Assembly: GCA_035536235.1 (NCBI GenBank)
Contig: DATLOQ010000173.1
Coordinates: 1-6,525, forward strand
Direction of reading: 5' to 3'
Length of the DNA: 6,525 nucleotides
Source: DATLNF01 sp035536235
Lineage (GTDB): Bacteria > Actinomycetota > Actinomycetes > BP-191
A program made the position numbers and the translations under genes. Every line of letters begins with the position of its first letter. The first letter of the stretch is position 1. Of this stretch, positions 1-6,367 are shown piece by piece. The notes under the pieces were generated by a model. The model saw only the letters and a program-made list of their open reading frames with translations. It was not told the origin of the DNA and searched no databases.

Positions 1-1980
1 ACCCCAGCCGTGGCTGGAGGTGACGCCGAAGTAGCGCGCCCTCGCGACGTGCTCGAGCGCCGCCTTGCGGGCGATCGCGCTCATGTGGTCGGGGTCGAAG
101 ATCATGCCGCGCTTCATCAGCCCGTCGATCGCCGTGCGGCCGAGGTCGTTCAACCCGATCGCGTTGCAGTGCGGCCCGCGGGGGTAGATCGGTGAGACGC
201 CGCTCCGGCCCGAGACTTCGAGCACCGCGCCGAAGATCGAGTCACGGCCCACCGGCGCACCGCTGAGGTCGCCGGCGTTCTCCTGCAGCTTGTCGTGCCG
301 GTGGTCGTGCTCGCCGTGCTTCTCTGGCTCCACACACGTGCCCATCTTCAGCGTGTGGCCGGTCTCATAGCGGTTGCCGATGTTGGTCACCAGCACGCCG
401 AAAGCCCCGTCATCGCCGATGACGCCGCTCAGCGCGTTGTCGAACTTGTTCGACAGCTGCATCTGCCGCACGCCTAGCGCGTAGACCTCGGTGAGGCCCT
501 CGTCTATCTGGGCGGCCGTGCAGCGCGGGATCTCGAGGTACTCACCGCAGTCCAGCGGTACCGAGATCTCGATCCCCATGACAACCGCGAGCTTGCCGGC
601 ATTGATCACCCGCCGAGCCTGGAAGGGGTCCGTCACGATGCGGAACCAGCCCTCACCCGGGCCGCCGTACTGCGCGTCGATGTAGCGCTCCAGCTCACGA
701 AGTCGCTGAGCCTGCAGCCGGACAGAATCCATCTCGTTGCAGCGGTTCTTCTTCAGCGGGTAGGCCTCGCACAGCACGCCGTTCTCGACCAGCAGGTTGG
801 TGAACATCCGCAGCCCGCCACGCCAGGCCCGCTCGAGCCAGGTGTAGTAGCCCTGCTGGTGGGTGAGCGAGTTGTCGTCGGGCCAGTGCTTGAAGCTCGG
901 CCACCCGACGGTGTCATGACCGCCCGGTCGCGCGGAGAGGAACTGCTCTACCACCGCGCCGTAGCCGCCACCGGCATGGTCGGGGCAATCGACGAGCGCA
1001 GCGGTGACGCCGTACGGGTGCCACGGCCGGCCGCAGATGACCTTGCCGCCGAGGAACTCGAAGCCCATGAGGTGCAGGTGCCCGTCGAAGTAGCCGCGCG
1101 TCTCGGCGTACGGCGAGTCGCCGACGCGATGCGGGCCGGTGACGTTGGTGCCGATCTCCGGCCACGTAGCGCAACCCGTGGCTCGGCGAAAGCTGAATCC
1201 GGCTGCTGCGCTGGTATCCGTGCCGTCGACGACGCCCAGCGCCCCCTGCGGCGACGCGATGAGGGTGCCGGCGATCGGCGGGTCCAGCGGGCCCGGGGTG
1301 GCCGGGTCGTGGTCGTCGACCGCCACGTGCAGCGTGAAGGTGCCCCTGCCCGCGGGCCGGACGACCCACTCCGCCGCAGCGCTTGGGGCGGCGGACGCGA
1401 CCACGGCAGAGCCGGCGCCGAGCCGGGCGGCCGGCTCCGCGGCGTGCTCGGCGGCGTCGACCGCGCCCAGTGCCGGATCCCGTACGGGGTCGAGCGTCTC
1501 GTCGCCGGTGCCGGCTATCAACCCCTGGGCGATGTCGGTGCCGGGTCGAATCCCATCCGGGTTGGCGCCGGCAGGCCCAGCGACGAAGTCCGCGCGGCTG
1601 GCGAAGAGCAGGTACTTGCCCAGGTCGAGCGCGCGGAAGTGCAGGGGCTCGGCAGCCCGGGCAGCTCCGTTCGCCGCAAAAGCCCCGCCGCTGCGGACGA
1701 CGTACTGCTTGGTGAGGGCCGACCGCGCGACGTAGCAGCCGCCGGCGAGGGCAAAGCGGTCTTCGGGCGTCGAGCGGCGGGGCGCCACCGCCGCCGGCAC
1801 GAGCTCGGCCGCAGTCGCGGGCTGCGGGAGCGCGTCGATCATCGTGGTCGTCGGGCCACGGGAGCCCGGCTTCGCGGACCCGGAGTCAGCCAGCCCAGTG
1901 ACGGCAAGCGGCAGAACGACCGCGACCAGCGCTGTCACTACCAGGCGGCGAGGGGTTGCGGGGGGTCGCGAGGCGGTCAT
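1..1980 (-). CDS. Secreted M19 (membrane dipeptidase)-like metal-dependent hydrolase, C-terminus cut by window edge
   Basis: The frame is open for exactly 660 codons from the ATG at 1980-1978 to base 1, so the C-terminus lies outside. GGAG (1989-1986) sits 5 bases upstream. The N-terminus has a twin arginine (R11-R12) followed by a hydrophobic stretch to about residue 31, so it is an export signal, possibly Tat. Residues 75-270 form a domain I cannot assign (starts near DRFALAGGCYVARS). The hydrolase part follows: DGHLH (H301, H303), MGIE (E471), GVRQMQLSN (N511), FDPDH (H632), TSSHG (H657). In order these match the M19 metal sites HxD, E, DLSH and SH, by family knowledge. Differences are HxH for HxD and N511 where dipeptidases have a catalytic His. 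A His-rich loop lies at H555-H562. The remaining active-site Asp region should lie beyond the edge. It is probably co-transcribed with the secreted gene ending 12 bases upstream. The substrate is unknown; dipeptidase activity should not be assumed. Confidence 0.88.
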   Translation of the reverse strand, partial: MTASRPPATPRRLVVTALVAVVLPLAVTGLADSGSAKPGSRGPTTTMIDALPQPATAAELVPAAVAPRRSTPEDRFALAGGCYVARSALTKQYVVRSGGAFAANGAARAAEPLHFRALDLGKYLLFASRADFVAGPAGANPDGIRPGTDIAQGLIAGTGDETLDPVRDPALGAVDAAEHAAEPAARLGAGSAVVASAAPSAAAEWVVRPAGRGTFTLHVAVDDHDPATPGPLDPPIAGTLIASPQGALGVVDGTDTSAAAGFSFRRATGCATWPEIGTNVTGPHRVGDSPYAETRGYFDGHLHLMGFEFLGGKVICGRPWHPYGVTAALVDCPDHAGGGYGAVVEQFLSARPGGHDTVGWPSFKHWPDDNSLTHQQGYYTWLERAWRGGLRMFTNLLVENGVLCEAYPLKKNRCNEMDSVRLQAQRLRELERYIDAQYGGPGEGWFRIVTDPFQARRVINAGKLAVVMGIEISVPLDCGEYLEIPRCTAAQIDEGLTEVYALGVRQMQLSNKFDNALSGVIGDDGAFGVLVTNIGNRYETGHTLKMGTCVEPEKHGEHDHRHDKLQENAGDLSGAPVGRDSIFGAVLEVSGRSGVSPIYPRGPHCNAIGLNDLGRTAIDGLMKRGMIFDPDHMSAIARKAALEHVARARYFGVTSSHGWG

Positions 1981-1985
1981 GCACG

Positions 1986-1989
1986 CTCC
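1986..1989 (-). promoter_or_regulatory. Ribosome binding site of the M19-like gene
   Basis: GGAG on the minus strand lies 5 bases before the ATG at 1980. It sits inside the 12-base gap after the stop codon of the upstream gene, so it supports both the chosen start and translation from a shared transcript. Confidence 0.6.
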
Positions 1990-1992
1990 GGA

Positions 1993-2643
1993 TCAGACAA
2001 TGCAGCTTGAACGGCCCTTACGGGGCGTGCACAGGAACGAGAGCCCGCTCGGCGTGGCGGCAGCGTCGTACCGTAGCCGACCGACCTGCCCGCCGTACGC
2101 CGGCACCTGCGGGGCGAAGATCATCACGGTGATCGTCTTGCGCACGGACCGCTTCCGGCTCGGCGCCGGCACGACCACCTCGGCCCGGCTCTCCCCTGCC
2201 GGCAGCGTGAACTGCGCCTGCGCCGCAGGGGCCACGTATTCCAGGTTGCACTGGAAGATCGCCGTGTCGACCCACACGCGGGCGGTGTACGTGCCGGGCG
2301 CCGAGAGTGAGTGCAGAGCGAGCGTCAGATCGCTGCTGATCGAGCCGTCGAGCTTCGCGACGAAGGTCGGGTACATGGGTGTGCCGGTGCAGGCGTCGTT
2401 GACGACGCTGACGTAGCTCATCGACTTGCCTTCGGCCGCCGTCGGCTTCACGGCGTCCATCGTCAACGGCGACTCGTTGGCGAAAGTGAGTGCGGCCACC
2501 CACTTGGCGCCGTCCACCTCGCCGAGCTGGCTCGGGCCGTGCATGAAGAGCGCCGTGGGCACGCCCTTCGGCGCGGCGTGCCCCGGAGCTGCCTGCACCA
2601 GCAGACCGGTCAGGACGAGCAGCGCGACGACGGGACGCTTCAC
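1993..2643 (-). CDS. Small secreted protein of unknown function, four cysteines
   Basis: This encodes 216 residues from a GTG start, with GAGG (2652-2649 on the minus strand) 5 bases upstream. Residues 1-23 are a clear signal peptide: K2-R3, a hydrophobic core VVALLVLTGLLVQ, then PGHAA with a likely cut after A23 or A24. The mature part is about 192 residues. It is rich in alternating hydrophobic and polar stretches, which suggests a beta-sandwich (for example residues 105-125 and 143-178). It has four cysteines (C85, C132, C205, C214), enough for two disulfides outside the membrane. A basic patch RKRSVRK spans 163-169. I see no catalytic motif and no lipobox. I do not recognise a named family. 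It is followed 12 bases later by the M19-like gene in the same direction, so it is likely co-expressed with and possibly a partner of that exported hydrolase (inference). Confidence 0.82.
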   Translation of the reverse strand: MKRPVVALLVLTGLLVQAAPGHAAPKGVPTALFMHGPSQLGEVDGAKWVAALTFANESPLTMDAVKPTAAEGKSMSYVSVVNDACTGTPMYPTFVAKLDGSISSDLTLALHSLSAPGTYTARVWVDTAIFQCNLEYVAPAAQAQFTLPAGESRAEVVVPAPSRKRSVRKTITVMIFAPQVPAYGGQVGRLRYDAAATPSGLSFLCTPRKGRSSCIV

Positions 2644-2701
2644 GACGACCTCGATTGTTGTGGGATGGGAAGGGTTCGCTGCCTAGTTGGTTATCACCTG
2701 C
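2644..2701. promoter_or_regulatory. Divergent intergenic spacer, expected to hold two outward promoters
   Basis: Only 58 bases separate the divergent starts at 2643 (minus) and 2702 (plus), so the promoters for both transcription units should lie here or within the flanking 5' ends. The spacer is less GC-rich than its surroundings. I could not find a -35/-10 pair with good spacing for either direction: TTGTTG at 2655-2660 and TAGTTG at 2684-2689 are 23 bases apart. A weak arm pair GGT/ACC occurs at 2689-2698. The location is inferred from gene orientation, not from a recognised motif. Confidence 0.4.
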
Positions 2702-3106
2702 ATGGAACCCACTTCGAACGAGGGCGTCACCCGCCTCATCGCCAACCAGACGAACCACGGCGTCGTGTCCACGCTGAACGAGGACGGCTCGATCCACAAC
2801 GCCGTGGTGTGGGTCAACATCGAAGACGGCAAGGTCGCGGTCAACAGCGCGGTAGGACGACGATGGCCGACCAACCTCGTCCGGGACCCCCGGGTGACCG
2901 TCACGGTGTACGACGAGGCGAACCCGTACGAGTACGTCTCCGTGCGAGGCACGGCGACGTCGCGCCTCGATATCGCCGACGCGCACATCGACCGGCTGGC
3001 GAAGAAGTACAAGGACCTCGACGCCTATCCTTACCGGGCCTCCGGTGAGCAGCGGATCTCCTTCCTCATCGACCCCACCGCTGTCGTCTCGCGGGGCACC
3101 GGCTAG
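2702..3106 (+). CDS. Split-barrel (pyridoxamine 5'-phosphate oxidase-like) oxidoreductase, probably F420-dependent
   Basis: The protein has 134 residues from the ATG at 2702, in the usual 130-150 range for this single-domain family. An early strand, GVVSTLNEDGSIHNAVVW (20-37), has the typical 'x-T-x-x-x-DGSxxxxxV' pattern of flavin/deazaflavin split barrels. It is followed by NLVRDPRVTVTV (58-69), then NPYEYVSVRGTA (74-85), and a C-terminal helix plus strand (95-128). The NL-x-x-DPRV and NPYxYxxVRG blocks resemble the Rv1155-like F420 group by family knowledge, so deazaflavin is favoured over FMN. Such proteins form cytoplasmic dimers; the substrate is unknown. The start is uncertain. A TTG at 2687, right after an in-frame TAG, would add five residues. 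Neither start has a good ribosome site, so leaderless translation is possible. It leads the plus-strand cluster, 38 bases before the pirin gene. Confidence 0.85.
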   Translation: MEPTSNEGVTRLIANQTNHGVVSTLNEDGSIHNAVVWVNIEDGKVAVNSAVGRRWPTNLVRDPRVTVTVYDEANPYEYVSVRGTATSRLDIADAHIDRLAKKYKDLDAYPYRASGEQRISFLIDPTAVVSRGTG

Positions 3107-3131
3107 ACCTGGGCCACACCCGAGACTTCGT

Positions 3132-3135
3132 GGAG
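3132..3135 (+). promoter_or_regulatory. Ribosome binding site deciding the pirin start
   Basis: GGAG lies 9 bases before the ATG at 3145. It overlaps the alternative GTG at 3130, which has no comparable site upstream. This favours the ATG start and a 334-residue protein over the 339-residue version. Confidence 0.55.
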
Positions 3136-3144
3136 ACCTTGACC

Positions 3145-4149
3145 ATGCCTGCTGTCACCGTTGACGACATCACTGCCGTTGCGCGCATCGCCCGCCCCGA
3201 CCCGAGCACCACCACGCCGCGGCCGGTGCTCCGGGTGACGACGGCCCCAAGCGGATTCGAGGGCAACGGCTTCCCAGTGCGCCGGGCCTTCGCCGGCGTC
3301 GACCTCGCCGAGCTCGACCCGTTCATCCACCTCGACCAGATGGGCGCGGTCGACTACGGGCCCGGGGAGCCGAAGGGCACCCCGTGGCATCCGCACCGCG
3401 GCTTCGAGACCGTGACCTACATGATGGACGGGCTGCTGCGGCATAACGACTCCACCGGTGGCGGCGGGCTGATCAGCGACGGCGACACGCAGTGGATGAC
3501 CGCGGGCGCCGGCATCCTGCACATCGAGACGCCGCCCGACGAGGTCGTCGCGAAGGGCGGTCTCTTCCACGGGTTGCAGCTGTGGGTCAACCTGCCGAGA
3601 GCGCAGAAGTGGGTCGACCCGCGCTACCAAGACATCAAGTCCGGCAGCATCGGGCTGCTCTCGTCCTACGACGGCGGCGCGCTCGTCCGGGTGATCGCCG
3701 GTCAGGTCGACGGCCACACGGGCCCCGGGTCGACGTACACGCCGATCGTCCTGCTGCACGCAACGTTGGCGCCGGGGGCGCAGCTCGAGCTGCCGTGGCA
3801 GCCGGATTTCAACGCGCTCTGCTACGTGCTGTCGGGCAGCGGGTCAGCGGGTCCGGCCGGGCAGCCGGTGCGGAGCGGGCAGCTCGCGGTCTTCGGTCCC
3901 GGCGACACGGTGACGGTGGCAGCGAATGCCGTCCAGGAGAGCCGCTCACCGCAGCTCGACGTCCTGCTGCTCGGCGGATCGCCGATCCGGCAGCCGGTGG
4001 CCTGGGGCGGCCCGTTCGTGATGAACACCGACGCCGAGGTCCGTCAGGCCTTCGCCGACTTTCAGGCCGGGCGCATGGGTCAGATCCCGGCCGAGCACGA
4101 CGCGCCGACCGAAGCCGTCCGGGCGACCACCGACTCCCCGCTCGACTGA
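3145..4149 (+). CDS. Pirin family protein (bicupin)
   Basis: The protein has 334 residues from the ATG at 3145, which is preceded by GGAG. The N-terminal cupin carries the pirin metal site: H82 and H84 in TPWHPHRGFETVTYMMDG, then H126 and E128 in AGAGILHIETP. These are the His, His, His, Glu ligands of Fe-binding pirins by family knowledge. Flanking signatures match too: PFIHLDQMG (59-67), GLQLWVNLP (143-151) and the late ALCYVLSGSG plus SGQLAVFGPGD of the second cupin (224-254). The common pirin HSE triad reads HIE here. It also has a C-terminal tail of about 40 residues (from 295) that is acidic and probably flexible. Bacterial pirins include quercetin 2,3-dioxygenases and stress-linked regulators; the sequence does not say which. 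The stop is 19 bases before the next gene, and the gene sits between two redox enzymes, which suggests a role in the same oxidative pathway or response (inference). Confidence 0.93.
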   Translation: MPAVTVDDITAVARIARPDPSTTTPRPVLRVTTAPSGFEGNGFPVRRAFAGVDLAELDPFIHLDQMGAVDYGPGEPKGTPWHPHRGFETVTYMMDGLLRHNDSTGGGGLISDGDTQWMTAGAGILHIETPPDEVVAKGGLFHGLQLWVNLPRAQKWVDPRYQDIKSGSIGLLSSYDGGALVRVIAGQVDGHTGPGSTYTPIVLLHATLAPGAQLELPWQPDFNALCYVLSGSGSAGPAGQPVRSGQLAVFGPGDTVTVAANAVQESRSPQLDVLLLGGSPIRQPVAWGGPFVMNTDAEVRQAFADFQAGRMGQIPAEHDAPTEAVRATTDSPLD

Positions 4150-4168
4150 GCCAGCGCTCTTTCGATCG

Positions 4169-5692
4169 ATGGACGTCGTCGTCGGCGCGGGCCACAACGG
4201 CCTGGTCGCCGCTTGCTACCTGGCACGGGCCGGCCGAGAGGTGCTCGTCGTCGAGCAGCTCGACCGCCCGGGCGGCGGCTCTCGCACGGAGGAGACCGTG
4301 CCCGGCTACCGCTTCGACCTGCACTCGGCCGCCCACAACATCATCAACATGACGGATATCCCGGCTGACCTGGACCTGCCCGCCGTCGGCCTCGACTACC
4401 TCGAGATGGACCCCTTCTCCATCGCGGTCCATGCCGACGGACGGCGGGTGCGCTTCCATCGCTCCATCGAGGCCACCGTCGACTCGATCGCCGAGACGTC
4501 ACCAGCCGAGGCGCTGGCCTACCGCCGGTTCATGGACAAGGCGGTGCCGCTGGTCCGCACGGTGCTCCCCGGCATCCGCGGTGACTCCTCGCTCGGCGCG
4601 CTGCCCGGGCAGATCGCCGGGATCTTCCGAGCGATGCGGCACCAGCCGTTGACGACCGTGCGCGATGTGATGAGCCCCTACGACTCCCTGCTGCGCCGCT
4701 GGCTGCCGTCGAACCTCACCCGGGGTCCAGTGGCTGCCTTCGCGGCCCACGGCGGCGTTGGTCCGGTGGCCCCCGGTGGTGCGCTCTTCGCGTTCTGGCA
4801 GGCGGCGTACCACCTGCACGGCCAGTGGCACGGGCGCGGCGGGGCGCAGAACCTCACTGACTCCCTGGTCGCGCGGCTTCGATCACTCGGCGGCGAGCTG
4901 CGCTGCTCCGCCCCGGTCGAGCGCATCGAGACCCGTGGCGGCCGGGCCGTCGCTGTGGTCCTCGAGGGCGGCGAGCGCATCGCGGCATCGACGGTGATGA
5001 CGGCGATCAACCCGCAGACCGCGCTCCTCGAGCTGCTCGACCCTCCGCTCGGCGGCCGCGCCGGTGCGGACCTGCAGGCCGCGCGGCGCGGCAACGTCGT
5101 ACAAGCCGTCATCCACGTCGCAGTCGACCGGCTGCCCGCCTACGGAAACAGCCGAGCAGGCGACTGGAACGGCTTGCAGAGTTACGTCGATCGACTCGGC
5201 GACCTGACGCACGCCTGGCACCAGGCGGAAGCCGGCCTGCTGCCCGACCCGCTGCCGCTGTACGCCTTCACCCCATCTGCCATCGACGACTCGCTGGCTC
5301 CCCCCAGCCACCACACCGTGTACCTCGCCTGCCCCGCCGCGCCGTCCGTCGTCGAGGGTGGCTGGACAGCGCGGCGCGACGAGCTCGTCGACCGCGCGCT
5401 CGCAATGGTGGAGGAGCGTGCGCCGGGCTTCGGCGCCTCCGTGCAGGGCGTCGCCACGTGGACGCCGGACCTGATGGAACAGGTCGAGCGCTGGCCGGGC
5501 GGGCACCCCATGCACCTCGACATCGCGCTGGACCAGCTCGGTCCGTTCCGACCGACGAAGCAGCTGGGCCGCTGGCGCACGCCGGTCGCCGGCCTCTACA
5601 TCACCGGAGCCGGCACCAACCCGTCCGGCGGCATCGCCGGCACGCCTGGACGGCAGGCTGCGCGTGCGCTGCTGTCGGACGCGGCGAAGTGA
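4169..5692 (+). CDS. FAD-dependent oxidoreductase of the phytoene desaturase/PYROXD2-like family
   Basis: The protein has 507 residues. The dinucleotide-binding fold begins at once: VVVGAGHNGL (G6, G8, G11), ending in the acidic E29 of VLVVEQ, then RPGGGSRTEE (33-42). The middle segment GGAQNLTDSLVARLRSLGG (224-242), leading to VERIETRGGRA and STVMTAINPQ (274-283), is the usual second FAD-contacting region of CrtI-type amine-oxidase-fold proteins. The C-terminus GLYITGAGTNPSGGIAGTPG (475-494) is the closing FAD signature. HN after GAG and the TNPSGG form point to the PYROXD2-like branch rather than a true carotenoid desaturase. There are no neighbouring carotenoid genes. The substrate is unknown. 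No ribosome site is visible before the ATG, and only 19 bases follow the pirin stop, so translational coupling or re-initiation is possible. No upstream in-frame start is present nearby. The 3' end carries copy 1 of a 68-base repeat. Confidence 0.92.
   Translation: MDVVVGAGHNGLVAACYLARAGREVLVVEQLDRPGGGSRTEETVPGYRFDLHSAAHNIINMTDIPADLDLPAVGLDYLEMDPFSIAVHADGRRVRFHRSIEATVDSIAETSPAEALAYRRFMDKAVPLVRTVLPGIRGDSSLGALPGQIAGIFRAMRHQPLTTVRDVMSPYDSLLRRWLPSNLTRGPVAAFAAHGGVGPVAPGGALFAFWQAAYHLHGQWHGRGGAQNLTDSLVARLRSLGGELRCSAPVERIETRGGRAVAVVLEGGERIAASTVMTAINPQTALLELLDPPLGGRAGADLQAARRGNVVQAVIHVAVDRLPAYGNSRAGDWNGLQSYVDRLGDLTHAWHQAEAGLLPDPLPLYAFTPSAIDDSLAPPSHHTVYLACPAAPSVVEGGWTARRDELVDRALAMVEERAPGFGASVQGVATWTPDLMEQVERWPGGHPMHLDIALDQLGPFRPTKQLGRWRTPVAGLYITGAGTNPSGGIAGTPGRQAARALLSDAAK
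5583..5650 (+). repeat. 68-base direct repeat, copy 1 (within the FAD oxidoreductase 3' end)
   Basis: It encodes V473-G494 of the oxidoreductase. It aligns without gaps to 6387-6454 with 61 of 68 bases identical (counted by hand) and a constant offset of 804 bases. Similarity stops sharply on both sides: the flanks show no obvious match. Confidence 0.8.
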
Positions 5693-5767
5693 CTGCGGGA
5701 ATCGTCCTGGCTCCGCCGTGACCTAAGGGCGCCGGCAGCGGATAAGCCGACCAGCGAAGTCCGAATT

Positions 5768-6355
5768 ATGTCCTTGCGGGTGCCGCAACCAATCCCTGAC
5801 ACTGCAGGAATGACCCCGGGGCCGCCGAGTCGATTGGCGAGATTCAGAGGGGGGCGGCGTGGACTGCTCCTTCTCTTGACCTTGTCGGTGAGCGCCACGT
5901 CCTTCTCACCCGCCCGCGCCTCGGTCGACGTCAACATCACGATGTCCTACTTCCGCTACTGCGTGGAGGAGGTCTGCACGCTCGATCAGTTCGCGTACGT
6001 GCGGCTGGATCAGCCTGTCCCGACCTTCCCGTCGGCCGCGGACAACCCCCGAGGCGTCATCAAGGCCCGACCAGGCGACCGGATCGTGTGGAGGTATGCC
6101 GATCCGTTGTGCGACTTCAACGACGGGCCGGGGGGAGGTCCTTCTACCATCTACTGCCCGGGACACAATGTCCTCTTCGAGGATGGGCGAGTGAAGTCGC
6201 CGCTCATGCGGGCCCGAGCGGCGCGTCCGGAGACCTTCTCTTGGCGGGTGCCCCGCACCATGAAACCCGGAACGACCATCAGGTACTACTGCGCACCGGC
6301 CCCCGACAACCGGCACTACCAGATTGGAATGACGGGGATCCTCCGCATCGTCTGA
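5768..6355 (+). CDS. Secreted cupredoxin-like (blue copper) protein
   Basis: The protein has 195 residues. A basic N-region (RFRGGRR, 25-31) precedes a hydrophobic core GLLLLLTLSVSATSF. PARAS (48-52) offers an AxA cut after A51; the twin arginine R30-R31 allows Tat export. The mature part is about 144 residues. A beta segment VIKARPGDRIVWRYAD (97-112) is typical of cupredoxin strands. Likely type 1 copper ligands follow: H133 (GHNVLFEDG), then C175, H183 and M188 in the final block YYCAPAPDNRHYQIGMTG. The H...C...H...M order and terminal G-M-T-G are family features. The Cys-His spacing of 7 residues is longer than the 2-4 usual in plastocyanin, azurin or rusticyanin. Four more cysteines (C65, C70, C115, C130) could form disulfides. 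The start is uncertain: the ATG at 5768 has only weak GAAG upstream, and M15 (5810) is possible. It follows the oxidoreductase by 75 bases. It may accept or donate electrons outside the cell; the partner is unknown. Confidence 0.8.
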   Translation: MSLRVPQPIPDTAGMTPGPPSRLARFRGGRRGLLLLLTLSVSATSFSPARASVDVNITMSYFRYCVEEVCTLDQFAYVRLDQPVPTFPSAADNPRGVIKARPGDRIVWRYADPLCDFNDGPGGGPSTIYCPGHNVLFEDGRVKSPLMRARAARPETFSWRVPRTMKPGTTIRYYCAPAPDNRHYQIGMTGILRIV

Positions 6356-6367
6356 CGCGCCCCCTAG

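Noticed and set aside
859..2010. A 383-residue open frame on the plus strand
   Set aside because: It lies opposite the M19-like gene, has an Arg/Gly/Ala-rich low-complexity translation, no domain motif and no signal. The minus strand holds recognisable motifs throughout.
2655..2689. TTGTTG and TAGTTG as a sigma-70 type promoter for the split-barrel gene
   Set aside because: The spacing is 23 bases, well beyond the usual 16-19, and neither box is a strong match.
2018..2986. A 322-residue minus-strand frame spanning the divergent spacer
   Set aside because: It overlaps both the secreted gene and the split-barrel gene, and its translation is dominated by Arg, Gly and Ala. It is a shadow of two well-supported genes.
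2311..3048. A 245-residue plus-strand frame
   Set aside because: It crosses the divergent promoter spacer and runs opposite to one real gene and out of frame with another. It is compositionally a shadow.
4169..5692. A carotenoid desaturase (crtI) assignment
   Set aside because: The GAGHNG motif and C-terminal form fit the PYROXD2-like branch better, and no carotenoid synthesis gene is nearby.
5693..5767. A terminator after the FAD oxidoreductase
   Set aside because: I found no hairpin with a good stem and no T-run. The short GC-rich stretch GGCGCCGG alone is not enough.
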